Of a stretch of 64,000 nt of DNA, positions 8,997-17,356 are shown piece by piece (position 1 is the first letter of the stretch; each line of letters opens with the position of its first letter). The DNA lies in the NCBI RefSeq assembly GCF_000346485.2, contig NZ_KQ976354.1:3165421-3229420 (forward strand). Reading direction: 5' to 3'. This DNA comes from Scytonema hofmannii PCC 7110 (lineage in GTDB: Bacteria > Cyanobacteriota > Cyanobacteriia > Cyanobacteriales > Nostocaceae). Under the pieces are notes generated by a model that was not told the origin of the DNA, searched no databases, and saw nothing but the letters and a program-made list of their open reading frames with translations. Position numbers and translations under genes: made by a program.

Positions 8997-9046
8997 AGGG
9001 ACTGGGGATTGGCGATTGGGAATTGATTTCCTAGTCCCCAGTCCCC
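8997..9046. terminator. Strong hairpin after the oxidase gene
   Basis: GGGACTGGGGA (8998-9008) pairs with TCCCCAGTCCC (9035-9045) around an AT-rich loop, immediately 3' of the oxidase stop on the minus strand. It lacks a long T-run, so it may act as an mRNA-end hairpin more than a classical intrinsic terminator. Confidence 0.55.
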
Positions 9047-9052
9047 AAGCCG

Positions 9053-10054
9053 CTATGTATTCTTCCCTATGACTTCAAACGATCCCATACAGCCGTTTTC
9101 TGCAATCCAATCTTGATGGGGGTGAAACATATACTTACCCGGATAGCGAAAGGAGAATTCCAAGATATGCCTTTCTGCTATGCCCATCGTAATAACATCA
9201 GTTTTCTCACTAGGAGTCAGGCTCATTCCAGATCGATAGACATCAAAGAAGTTGGCATGGAGATGGAACGTCACTGCGGGATCGAATTCAATAATGTTGA
9301 GAACATAGAGCCGAATTAACTGATTCTGGTAGATAGGGATAGGCGAATCCATGTAGTAGTGAGGCAAACCGTTGAAGGCGTAATACTCGTTACGGTTGTC
9401 ATCATTCACGTCGTACCCAGCCATGACTAGTACAATCTCATCGGCTGGGGGGCGCTGTGTGGGTGGATCGATAATAAACATCCCGTACAGCCCTTTGGCA
9501 ATATGACGGGTGACTGGTTCAATATGGCAATGATAAAGGTGAACGCCATAGGGTTCTGCATCGAATTCATAGATAGTTGCTGAACCATGACGAACTGGGC
9601 GAATACCATCCATATCCGCAGGGTGAGTACCGTGAAAATGCAAAGAGTGAGAATGCCCTGCTTGATTGTAGAATAAAACCCGGATGCGATCGCCTTGTTT
9701 TGCTCTGAGAGTCGGTCCTGGTATACGACCATTGAGATCCCAGATATTGAAAGAGACAGCATTATTGAGGCGAATGACAGAAGTATCTGCAGTTAACCGA
9801 AATTCTCGTATAGTGCGTCCATTTTCTTGCTTGAGAGTGCCGTAATCAAATTCCCGTACCATCTTCATAGGGTTAGCAACTTCAGCAGTTGCTTTTATCT
9901 CCAAGGGAGGTACTTTAACAGTGGACTTGCCTTGTACATTAAAGCTGTGCCATAGCAACCCTGCACCAGTTATACCAGCACCTGCCAATCCCATCTGTAG
10001 CAATCGACGGCGACTCCAGATTTTTTCTTTGTCTAAAACAAAATTATTGGGCAT
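9053..10054 (-). CDS. Two-domain multicopper oxidase, probable ferroxidase
   Basis: A 333-aa multicopper oxidase. I prefer ATG 10054 (MPNNFVLDKEKIW) over the upstream TTG at 10114. A Tat-like signal follows (SRRRLLQMGLAGAGITGAG). Copper ligands are visible in the family's usual order: SLHFHGTHP, then YHCHIEPVTRH with GLYGMFII, then FHLHANFFDVY, and HPHQDWIAENGCMGSFEV near the end. It has two cupredoxin domains, shorter than three-domain laccases or CueO. Next to an FTR1 permease the simplest reading is oxidation of Fe2+ before uptake, but copper oxidation or nitrite-reductase-like activity cannot be excluded. An AT-rich TTGACAATAATTA stretch near 10153-10170 resembles part of a Fur site. Confidence 0.9.
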   Translation of the reverse strand: MPNNFVLDKEKIWSRRRLLQMGLAGAGITGAGLLWHSFNVQGKSTVKVPPLEIKATAEVANPMKMVREFDYGTLKQENGRTIREFRLTADTSVIRLNNAVSFNIWDLNGRIPGPTLRAKQGDRIRVLFYNQAGHSHSLHFHGTHPADMDGIRPVRHGSATIYEFDAEPYGVHLYHCHIEPVTRHIAKGLYGMFIIDPPTQRPPADEIVLVMAGYDVNDDNRNEYYAFNGLPHYYMDSPIPIYQNQLIRLYVLNIIEFDPAVTFHLHANFFDVYRSGMSLTPSEKTDVITMGIAERHILEFSFRYPGKYMFHPHQDWIAENGCMGSFEVIGKNT

Positions 10055-10271
10055 AGCATTAACGACAGTTAGCTGCAAGAACTTAAATCTAGAAAAATTG
10101 CTAATAATTTTCAACTAGAAATAACTTCTTATACTATCTTTATATAAATTAGTAATTATTGTCAATAAAGAGTCGTTACTCAGGAAGCGAGAACATGGCT
10201 ATATCCCAGCATAGAGGCGCAAAGTTTTTCCCTTAAGTTGTACTTAAAGCTAACCTCACGCCTCCATCCGC

Positions 10272-10661
10272 TTAACAGTCTACTAATTCCGGTGTTTGGT
10301 TGAGAATTTGACTTTCAATTGAAATAAAATTTAGGTAAGCAGGAGAATCTAGATTTTCTGGTCGGAAAACAGCAAGGTTATGGCAGTTTTGAAATGCTAA
10401 TTTTACTCCAAAATAACGCTCAACTGCTCCACGGATTGCATCTCCACCGATCATTCTTAATAATTGCGCCCTATGCTTTTCAGTGGGAGGTGCAACACAA
10501 TGGTTAGCCCATTCTTCTCCTCTTGCTAGACGTTCTGCAAGACCTTCTATAATTTCCCAAGCATAAGGTAATGATTCCCTGATGGTGTCAACAAATTCTG
10601 CTTCATTGACTTTACCTACTTCGGCTTGAGCAACGAGATGCACGCTAACGTTCAGTGACAT
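10272..10661 (-). CDS. Conserved cyanobacterial hypothetical protein (129 aa)
   Basis: A 129-aa soluble protein that looks like a genuinely conserved family (SLPYAWEIIEGLAERL, then HRAQLLRMIGGDAIRGAVER, FGVKLAFQNCHNLAVF), but I cannot assign a function. It has no signal peptide or membrane helix. Cysteines are at about residues 55, 93 and 129. It sits alone on the minus strand, upstream of the iron-uptake genes and facing the same way, about 160 bp from the oxidase frame. Being co-regulated with them is possible but not shown. Confidence 0.75.
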   Translation of the reverse strand: MSLNVSVHLVAQAEVGKVNEAEFVDTIRESLPYAWEIIEGLAERLARGEEWANHCVAPPTEKHRAQLLRMIGGDAIRGAVERYFGVKLAFQNCHNLAVFRPENLDSPAYLNFISIESQILNQTPELVDC

Positions 10662-11063
10662 TTGATTTTCCTTACTAATATTTAGCGATCGAGTTCGATC
10701 AAATTTCTGTATAGAAGTATAATCATTTTTATTGAAGCCATTTACTAGATTGCAAGAAAAAGTAATATTTAGGCTTTTTTGGTTATTTCATGAAAATAGC
10801 TCTTCATTTATGAGTAGTGAGTGCACTTCCATAGAAAATATATTGCTTGTTAATTAATTTTGCAATGTATAATCAGGAAGTTCAAATCGCATACATCATA
10901 ATAATTACTCAACCAAGCGTGAGGGAGTTTGATTGGCAAAGTTTCTGTCCATCAATTCTGTACGCGAGTTCGCCCGCACAGCGCGGAACATTCCAAATCG
11001 GCACAGCCCTACACCAAACGCCAAACGCATCAGCAACAACGTTGGCACCTCACGCACAGACTT

Positions 11064-11435
11064 GACGAAACCAGATCGCTCGGAGGATTTCTAGCTCAAC
11101 TCATGGTGCTCAAGCATCCTCAACGGGTCAAAAGTCTAACGTTAATCGCTTCGGAACGCTTGGCTGAAACCGATCCGACAATGCCAGGGATCGATCCATC
11201 TGTCCTTGAATACCATGCGAAAGCCAGTGAACTGGATTGGGCAAACCGTGAGGCAGTGATTGAGTATCAGATTGGTGCGTGGCGATTGATTTCCGGTTCA
11301 GCCCATCCGTTTGATGAATCAGCGATCCGCGAATTAGCTGAAGCTGACTTCGATCGCACTCCTAATCTCATGACAACCTTTAATCATGCCTTGCTTCAAG
11401 GCGGAGAACAATGGGTTAACCGAACCCTTGCCTAG
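11064..11435 (+). pseudogene. Alpha/beta hydrolase remnant
   Basis: The segment from about 11064 encodes the middle of an alpha/beta hydrolase: the nucleophile elbow is left as [20 protein letters not shown], followed by [12 protein letters not shown] and a cap-like helical region up to EQWVNRTLA. The N-terminal strands and the HG oxyanion region that should precede the elbow are missing. The open frame upstream (from 10929) has unrelated, repeat-rich composition. The C-terminal acid and His are missing too. It is therefore a fragment, lost at both ends, with 124 recognisable codons. Confidence 0.75.
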
Positions 11436-11869
11436 AATCCATTCTGGACGCTGATATTTTCATCAGACTTGACAAAATGACACTTAGTCTTCTCGCAAAA
11501 ATTCCATTTTTATTGAGAATGAACAACGAACGAATCCGGGTTAGAAAAAACGTGAGTGATTACTCTCGCAAATGTTGAGAAAGATCCGGGTAATGGATAG
11601 CCGATGCCTTGGGGGGATGAAAGGGGGGTGTACCTCATGAGACTGAGAAAGGCTATATATCGATTTGGCTCGGCGAGTGGGATTGAATGACTTTAAATTA
11701 TAGATAATGGAAATTTTATTTGTAAGGGAGGCAGTCATGTCAATGCAGTATCTTCTGTTGCTAAATTCTTCCATTATCCACGCTGCCTCGTGTGCGATCT
11801 CGCTTCATTTCATGCACAAAGTCAGATTTAGCAGCTAGAAAATCCTTCCTTTATAGCGGCGAACCTTGA
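11436..11869. other. Intergenic debris without a supported gene
   Basis: About 430 bp. A minus-strand frame at 11541-11774 (77 codons) has no family features. An inverted pair GATAATGGAA (near 11702) and TTCCATTATC (near 11769) brackets the AGGCAGTCATG segment. No promoter or RNA gene could be supported. Confidence 0.4.
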
Positions 11870-12478
11870 CTAGAAATAGCGTCTAAACGGTTCCACAAGA
11901 ATACCCAGGATTTTATCAAGTTGAATAATAAAGTACTCAGTCAAATCAATTTTGACTAACTGGTTCTCTAACATTAAAAATTTCCAGTTTGTACCCGTTG
12001 AAACAGCACCATAAACAACTTGTTGTTCCTTTCCCTTACGGGTATTAAATATTTGCGCCGCCACCATTTGCGCTATACACTGTCCTAACCCAACTCGGAT
12101 ATCATTATCTTTTGCCTCTACTATAGTCAGCACCGGAGCTGTAATCAGTGATTGATTGGCTGTAGCACTAAGTATAAAGTCACACGCTCCTGTTAAACCT
12201 TTAGAATCATCTACATTAAAAGTATTACCTGAGAAGTAACCTAGTTGATTATTAAAAATACGTCGGACTTCTAGCAAAATTGGTGTAATAATCAATTCAG
12301 ACCTAGCCTTTTCTGTACTAATGCTAGCAGCTAAGTCCAAAGTCTCATCAAGAGTTTGCCTGAGACGCTCTGATGGTTCAACAGGTGCGATCGCACTAAA
12401 CAGATGGGGAATATCTTCAACTGTCAACTCCAGAGCGGAGACTGCTTGCTCAATGTTTTTAAAGTCACTATATGACAT
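11870..12478 (-). CDS. PD-(D/E)XK nuclease-fold protein
   Basis: A 202-aa protein found in many cyanobacteria. It carries the core of the restriction-endonuclease-like fold: Glu in KARSELIITPILLEV, Asp in GACDFILSA (about residue 99), and the ExK pair in LTIVEAKDNDI, followed by the helix GLGQCIAQMVAAQIFN. This order is that of the N-terminal HsdR/type I-like nuclease fold. It stands alone with no methylase or specificity subunit next to it, so a restriction role is not supported. Its natural function is unknown. Confidence 0.8.
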   Translation of the reverse strand: MSYSDFKNIEQAVSALELTVEDIPHLFSAIAPVEPSERLRQTLDETLDLAASISTEKARSELIITPILLEVRRIFNNQLGYFSGNTFNVDDSKGLTGACDFILSATANQSLITAPVLTIVEAKDNDIRVGLGQCIAQMVAAQIFNTRKGKEQQVVYGAVSTGTNWKFLMLENQLVKIDLTEYFIIQLDKILGILVEPFRRYF

Positions 12479-12614
12479 ACATATTGGGCTTTGAGATGGG
12501 CAATACTGCCTATTTTAGTACAACTAACTGGTGCTGGAGGGGATTTTATTGCTTAAATGACACCTTGCGATACGGCTGTCTTCTGTTAAGCTTCGCTTAT
12601 CGCCTGCTCTCTAA

Positions 12615-13004
12615 CTAGCTACTTGGGTTATTACACTTTACTCGTTGCACTTGCTTTTTCTTTATCCCATTTTTCAATAACTTTCTTGTATATCGAGCTT
12701 TTTGTCCAGCACGGTCATGATAGTTAAACAATCGAGGGGCGTTAACTCTGAGATAAACAACATCTACTGTTTCATTATCATAACAAGCATCAAAGTCAAC
12801 TGGGTTTGATTTTATTGTGGTAAAGCTGCCATTTATATAAATTACTCTACACCCTGCTGCTTGTAAATCCAACATTGCCATTTCTCAGCCATCTATTAAC
12901 AGCCTGCGACGCCTATTGTAACCGAATCTTTCTTTAAACTCCTTCCATTCAACTCAATACACTCCTGGTGGTAAATTACCATTGTCATCAAATTCAGGAA
13001 TCAT
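12615..13004 (-). pseudogene. DUF6932-like protein with two in-frame TGA codons
   Basis: From ATG 13004 (MIPEFDDNGNLPPGVY) the frame reads through TGA, VEWKEFKERFGYNRRRRLLIDG, a second TGA, then EMAMLDLQAAGCRVIYINGS and NPVDFDACYD. The pattern matches a family of small nucleotidyltransferase-like proteins (DUF6932): a GSF...DFDACYD core with the metal-binding Asp residues. The first TGA falls where I would expect Trp and the second where an aromatic or aliphatic residue is usual. The C-terminus after about NAPRLFNYHD also differs from the family's usual KGELFPA-like end. It is best read as a decayed gene; the open part is 12615-12881. Confidence 0.7.
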
Positions 13005-13089
13005 TCACTCACACCTTAACAAATATATTAATTATCTGCTATTAAAGTAAATCTTTTAAAGAAACTACAAAACTGTGATATTGTGAAAA

Positions 13090-13213
13090 AACGATTCGGT
13101 TCTAGTGGGGGTCAGCCACTAGAGGTAACGGGGAAAGTTCGGTGCAAATCCGGCGCTGTCCCGCAGCTGTAATAAAGGTTTTCCTTTTTAGTCAGAACGC
13201 CCACCGATTGGTT
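13090..13213 (+). ncRNA. Cobalamin (B12) riboswitch
   Basis: The B12-box core is clear: GGGAAAGTTCGGTGCAAATC followed by CCGGCGCTGTCCCGCAGCTG (with overlap), then TAATAAAGG and a closing segment AGTCAGAACGCCCACCGAT. A P3-like hairpin (CTAGTGG...CCACTAG) precedes the core. Position and strand place it in the leader of the DUF1636 gene at 13246. Cobalamin riboswitches normally shut off B12 transport or synthesis genes, or B12-independent isozymes, when adenosylcobalamin is present. Confidence 0.95.
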
Positions 13214-13245
13214 AACTTCTATTGATGCTCATCTACGAGGTATAG

Positions 13246-13692
13246 ATGAAAGTGCAACATATGATGTTTGTTTGTACCACTTGCGTTAGTGTATGGCAAG
13301 GTGGAAAGCGAGTTGGCGTAAGTGGTGGTGAAAAATTCTTACAGCGATTGCAGGAATTGTACTCTGATTGGGAATTACAGTCAGAGTTTGAAATTCAGCC
13401 TGTAGAATGTATGAGTGCTTGCAATCGCTCTTGTGTTATTTGTTTTGCAGCAAGTAGTAAATACACTTATCTTTTTGGTGATTTATCACCAGATTTGCCT
13501 CTTTCAGCAATACTGAGTGTGTTGGAGTGTGCCAGTAAGTATTACACTCATCCGCAGGGGTTGTTGCCTTGGGCAGAAAGACCGGAACCTCTCAAAAAAG
13601 CGATCTTGGCAAAAATTCCTCCGATTGCTATGATAACAATTATTATTTTACAAGTGGTCGCTTTCACATCGGCACCCTCAATTCTTCTATAG
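13246..13692 (+). CDS. DUF1636 family metal-binding protein
   Basis: A 148-aa protein of the DUF1636 family, small proteins with a thioredoxin-like ferredoxin pattern. Cysteines are in FVCTTCVSVW (CxxC) and in VECMSACNRSCVICF. DUF1636 genes are typically found beside cobalamin or CobW-type metal genes, and this one is directly under a B12 riboswitch, 33 bp from its end. The start at 13246 has GAGG five nt upstream. The last 20 residues (AMITIIILQVVAFTSAPSI) form a hydrophobic tail that I do not expect in the family, which usually ends near AKIPP; a recent change of the 3' end may be responsible. The biochemical role is unknown; metal handling linked to cobalt or B12 is inference. Confidence 0.88.
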   Translation: MKVQHMMFVCTTCVSVWQGGKRVGVSGGEKFLQRLQELYSDWELQSEFEIQPVECMSACNRSCVICFAASSKYTYLFGDLSPDLPLSAILSVLECASKYYTHPQGLLPWAERPEPLKKAILAKIPPIAMITIIILQVVAFTSAPSILL

Positions 13693-13768
13693 TTCGTTGA
13701 TAAATGCACTGTAGGGATTTGTCTACGGTAAAACTTTGAAAGACCAATTTAGACGCATTGGTACTTAG

Positions 13769-13865
13769 TTACAGCCATTTTCAGGTAAATAGACCACAGT
13801 CGTAGGGGCGCAAGGCATTGCGCCCTTACAAACGGTGTGGTTCATTTAGATGAAAACATCTGTAA
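13769..13865. mobile_element. MITE-like element, copy A
   Basis: A 97-bp element whose ends form an imperfect inverted repeat: TTACAG..ATTTTCA at the left, TGAAAA...CTGTAA at the right, with inner CCACA/TGTGG. The core holds a second palindrome, GGGCGCAA...TTGCGCCC (13806-13825). A relative with the same ends but another core lies at 23957-24093. The gap 13693-14163 otherwise holds only an unsupported 64-codon frame rich in repeat sequence. Confidence 0.7.
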
Positions 13866-14163
13866 TTTACCTATTCAGCACAGAGAGTGGCTTCTAAAAT
13901 AGTTGAATCAATGAGGAGAGAAATAGATACCCTGCGTGTTCTCAGTTGGAGAATTCAACTTATTATGTCTATTGAAGTGACTTGGGGGATATTTTGTAAG
14001 AGCGAGTATGCGAGCGCACAAAGTTCTAAGCTAACGGCGATCGCCCTTGGCGCAAGCCGTACCTGGCTTATCGCAAGCTAACATACTATCATAAACTTTC
14101 CTAACTTCCAAACTCTCTTTCTTTCTTCGCGTACTTCGCGCCTTCGCGGTTCATATAATTAAA

Positions 14164-15231
14164 ATGCCATTTTTAAAAACCTCAAAAAATCTCCCCATAC
14201 CACTACTCCTCTTCTCCACATTACTCCTAACCCTCATTCTCGCCTTCCTACTCGATATAGCCCTAGGTTCAGTTCAAATCCCCCTCAATCAAGTCATCAG
14301 AATCCTACTAAGACAACAACCAGAAAAAAACACTTGGACTAACATCATTCTCAACTTTCGCTTACCCAAAGCATTGACTGCAACCCTTGCAGGTGCAGCA
14401 TTAGGAGTCAGTGGCTTGCAAATGCAAACCTTATTTAGAAACCCCCTAGCAGGACCCTTCGTCCTAGGGATCAGTTCTGGAGCAAGTCTAGGAGTAGCAT
14501 TAGTTGTCCTCACAGCTACCGCTACAGGTACACCAACATTATTAAAAGATTTAGGCATAATTGGCGACTTTGGTTTAGTTATATCAGCCAGTCTTGGTGC
14601 AGCATCAGTTTTAGGAATGATGTTAGTTGTTGCTCGCCGAGTCCGCGACACAATGACACTGTTGATTTTAGGCTTATTATTTGGCTACGCTACCAGTGCC
14701 ATTGTTAGTATTTTACTAAACTTTAGCTCCCAAGAACGCATTCAAACTTACCTCATGTGGACTTTTGGCAGTTTTGCGGGTGTGACTTGGACACAAATGA
14801 TTATTTTAGCGCCTGTCATACTTTTGGGTTTATTGATGGCGCTATTGCTGTCAAAACCACTCAATGCACTGTTACTTGGGGAGTCTTATGCGCGTAGTAT
14901 GGGGTTAACAGTACAAAAAGCCAGATTTTCGATTATTACTAGTGCGTCTGTCTTGGCGGGAGCAATTACTGCTTTTTGCGGTCCGATCGCCTTTTTGGGT
15001 GTCGCGATTCCTCACCTATGTCGCAGTTTGTTTAACACTTCAGATCATCGCATCTTAATTCCGGCAGTTACGATGATGGGTGCTATCTTAGCATTAATTG
15101 CAGATTTGATTTCTCAACTTCCAGGGAGTCAAATCGTTCTACCGTTAAATGCTATTACCGCCTTAATAGGAACTCCTGTGGTCACCTGGGTCATTTTAAA
15201 ACGCAATTCGCAAAAATCTTTTCCTACATGA
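14164..15231 (+). CDS. FecCD/BtuC-type ABC transporter permease
   Basis: A 355-aa permease with about ten hydrophobic segments typical of the FecCD family, which moves vitamin B12, haem or ferric siderophores across the inner membrane. Family sequences are obvious: LPKALTATLAGAALGVSGLQ, TLFRNPLAGPFVLGISSGAS, FCGPIAFLGVAIPHLCRSL and DLISQLPGSQIVLPLNAIT. It overlaps the ATPase gene by 4 bp (ATGA). The B12 riboswitch and DUF1636 gene lie upstream on the same strand, but 470 bp with a MITE-like element separate them. Cobalamin is the likeliest substrate; a siderophore is the alternative. No substrate-binding protein gene is nearby. Confidence 0.93.
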   Translation: MPFLKTSKNLPIPLLLFSTLLLTLILAFLLDIALGSVQIPLNQVIRILLRQQPEKNTWTNIILNFRLPKALTATLAGAALGVSGLQMQTLFRNPLAGPFVLGISSGASLGVALVVLTATATGTPTLLKDLGIIGDFGLVISASLGAASVLGMMLVVARRVRDTMTLLILGLLFGYATSAIVSILLNFSSQERIQTYLMWTFGSFAGVTWTQMIILAPVILLGLLMALLLSKPLNALLLGESYARSMGLTVQKARFSIITSASVLAGAITAFCGPIAFLGVAIPHLCRSLFNTSDHRILIPAVTMMGAILALIADLISQLPGSQIVLPLNAITALIGTPVVTWVILKRNSQKSFPT

Positions 15232-16277
15232 GTGATGCAATTCTTACAACCCACAACCTGACTATTGGTTACAAAACATCGCGAAGAACGTTCCGAAACG
15301 TTGCATCCAATATTCACCTATCACTCCAAGCCGGAGAACTCGTTTGTTTACTCGGTCCCAACGGAGCGGGTAAGTCAACCTTACTGCGAACACTGGCTGG
15401 AATGCAACCCCCTATACAAGGTGAAGTGCGACTGTTCGGAGAAAATATTTATAAATTACCACCACAAGAATTAGCAAAAAGTCTCAGCTTGGTGCTAACC
15501 GAGAAGATAGATGTCGGAATGCTCTCAGCTTACACCTTTGTGTCTTTAGGACGCTATCCGTACACGGATTGGTGGGGAAAATTAACACCACAAGACGAAG
15601 AGATCGTCACTTGGGCAATAAAATCTGTAGGTGCAGTACACTTGATACAACGCCATGTTAGCGAACTTAGTGACGGAGAACGACAAAAAATTGCGATCGC
15701 ACGTGCTTTAGCACAATCACCTATTGTCATGCTACTGGATGAACCAACAGCATTTTTAGATTTACCCAGACGTGTAGAGATTATGCAATTGCTGCGCCAG
15801 ATTGCTTGGAAAAATCACCAAGCCATTCTTTTATCCACCCACGATCTCAATTTAGCTTTACGTTTAGCAGACAAAGTTTGGTTGTTAGCAAGCAATGGAA
15901 CTTTGCATGTTGGCGCACCGGAAGACTTAGTTTTAAGTGGAGCATTTGCCGAAACTTTCCGCAGTGAAGGAGTGGAATTTGATATCGCTTCTGGAGAGTT
16001 TCATCTCAATTCACCAGTACGTGGTGTAGTTGATTTGGTAGGTGAGGGTATAGAAGCGATATGGACAAAACGCGCCTTGCAACGAGCCGGATTTTGCGTT
16101 CAGGCTAATAGTAATTTAGCACCAATTTGTGTGGAAGTCATATCCACAAAAGAACAAGTTGTTTGGCAGGTTATAAGTGATAATAAAAGACTTTTATATT
16201 ATGATATACAAACACTTGTGAGAGTGCTTACTCACGAACAATCAAACCTTTATGCCTTCGTGGCTAATTCTCAGTAA
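15228..16277 (+). CDS. FecE/BtuD-type ABC transporter ATPase with extra C-terminal domain
   Basis: The ATPase partner of the preceding permease. Walker A is LLGPNGAGKSTLLRTLAG (about residues 42-59), the signature is ELSDGERQKIAIARALAQ, Walker B is MLLDEPTAFLD and the switch His is in LLSTHDLNLAL. The typical ATPase ends near residue 260, while this one is 349 aa; about residues 265-349 (RGVVDLVGEGIEAIWTKRAL, then VISTKEQVVWQVISDN) form an added domain also known from some cobalamin and iron ATPases. Start ATG 15228 overlaps the permease stop, so translation is probably coupled. Confidence 0.93.
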   Translation: MSDAILTTHNLTIGYKTSRRTFRNVASNIHLSLQAGELVCLLGPNGAGKSTLLRTLAGMQPPIQGEVRLFGENIYKLPPQELAKSLSLVLTEKIDVGMLSAYTFVSLGRYPYTDWWGKLTPQDEEIVTWAIKSVGAVHLIQRHVSELSDGERQKIAIARALAQSPIVMLLDEPTAFLDLPRRVEIMQLLRQIAWKNHQAILLSTHDLNLALRLADKVWLLASNGTLHVGAPEDLVLSGAFAETFRSEGVEFDIASGEFHLNSPVRGVVDLVGEGIEAIWTKRALQRAGFCVQANSNLAPICVEVISTKEQVVWQVISDNKRLLYYDIQTLVRVLTHEQSNLYAFVANSQ

Positions 16278-16337
16278 AAATCATTTTTTCTTAAGAAGAG
16301 TCCCGCTTTTTTTCCTGTTTTTGCTTGTCATGTGAAC

Positions 16338-17006
16338 TCAATGTCCTTCCACGGTCAATGTTGTTTTTTCGCTTTTTGGAAAATAACTTTGTAGATAGTT
16401 CAACATTAATCGTTTTGTTTCTGCTACCAAACGTTGCCGGAAGATTGGCTCTTGGCTGAGTGATAGCCATAGTAGTGTGCCAATCGTCTTCACCAATACA
16501 AAGGCGATCGCCTTATAATCAGCAGGGTTTAACTCTGAATAGCGTCGAGATAGGGAAGTTGCCAAATCCTCAATCAGTAGAGCATCAGCAGTGGTTTCGA
16601 TCTCCTCTAGTTCTGGCATTGTACCCTGCACCTGCATGAAAATGGCGTGACAACCCGGATAATCAGTGAAAAATTGATCTGTAGCATCAATCATCCGATC
16701 CACGTAGGTTAGTAAGGACAGTTTTGTCATTTTAGCACTGTCTAGCTCCGCAAACCGTTGGTGGAGTACCTCCATGTAGCGTCTGGCTAACGCTTGCAAA
16801 ATTGCCGTCTTGTCAGGGAAAAATTGGTAGAGCGATCCGATCGGTACTTTAGCGCGAGAGGCAATCGCATTGGTCGTGGTGGCGTTATAGCCCTCCGTAA
16901 TAAACATTTGTTCCGCCACATCCAAAATCTGATTTACCCGTTTCTGGCTGCGGGCTTGTCGCGGTTGTCGCCTCATTCTAGACGAGTTTGATGAGCTTGC
17001 AGCCAT
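16338..17006 (-). CDS. TetR-family transcriptional repressor
   Basis: I start it at ATG 17006 because AGGGAG lies eight nt upstream; the open frame reaches ATG 17045, but that codon lies inside the palindromic operator. It is 222 aa. The N-terminal helix-turn-helix is clear (NQILDVAEQMFITEGYNATT, then AIASRAKVPIGSLYQFFPDK); the remainder is the ligand-binding helical domain. It is divergent from the truncated P450 gene at 17123, with the operator between them. It probably represses itself and originally the P450. The ligand is unknown. Confidence 0.92.
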   Translation of the reverse strand: MAASSSNSSRMRRQPRQARSQKRVNQILDVAEQMFITEGYNATTTNAIASRAKVPIGSLYQFFPDKTAILQALARRYMEVLHQRFAELDSAKMTKLSLLTYVDRMIDATDQFFTDYPGCHAIFMQVQGTMPELEEIETTADALLIEDLATSLSRRYSELNPADYKAIAFVLVKTIGTLLWLSLSQEPIFRQRLVAETKRLMLNYLQSYFPKSEKTTLTVEGH

Positions 17007-17030
17007 TTTAGAAATCTCCCTTGACAAAAC

Positions 17031-17071
17031 ATGAGCATCACTCATATTTTATAAATATGAGCGATGCTCAT
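17031..17071. promoter_or_regulatory. 41-bp palindromic operator for the TetR regulator
   Basis: The arms 17031-17049 and 17053-17071 are complementary at 18 of 19 positions. Each arm is itself a 15-bp dyad of the form ATGAG-N5-CTCAT (ATGAGCATCACTCAT and ATGAGCGATGCTCAT), centred 24 bp apart. Two TetR dimers on one region is a common design. It lies between tetR and the P450 stump. Confidence 0.85.
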
Positions 17072-17122
17072 ATTTTAGCTTGTCAATATTACTCTTAAGA
17101 CATTTTTAAGGAGAAAAGTTCC

Positions 17123-17356
17123 ATGAGCCAAGATTTGCTGACCTTGCCCAGTCCCCAAGTTCCTGCGGCTCTAGAGGAATATAGTCAAGACCCACTGGGC
17201 TTTATGATCCGGTGTGCTCGTGAATTTGGAGAGATTGTCCCCTTTCAGTTTGAGGAGGAACTATTTTGCCTGCTCACCAACCCCGACCACATCACCGAAG
17301 TCCTCAAAGATCGTCTGTTGTTTGTCAAATTTCCTGATTTTATATCGAGCGTTTGA
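17123..17356 (+). pseudogene. Cytochrome P450, N-terminal stump
   Basis: Seventy-seven codons start at ATG 17123 after AAGGAG and match the N-terminus of a bacterial cytochrome P450: LPSPQVPAALEEYSQDPLGF, then FGEIVPFQFEEELFCLLTNP and DHITEVLKDRLLFVKF. The haem-binding Cys region, the ExxR motif and everything between are absent; after DFISSV the frame stops and the following 350 bp are unrelated. The gene was cut, probably by deletion. Its promoter and TetR operator remain intact, so a short transcript may still be made. Confidence 0.85.

Noticed and set aside
11541-11774. 77-codon minus-strand frame
   Set aside because: No family features, no ribosome site, and it sits among gene debris.
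12615-13004. UGA recoding (Sec or Trp) in the DUF6932-like gene
   Set aside because: No SECIS-like or recoding signal seen, and cyanobacteria use the standard code; a pseudogene explains it.
13887-14081. 64-codon plus-strand frame upstream of the permease
   Set aside because: Made largely of repeat sequence and a HIP1 site; no family resemblance.
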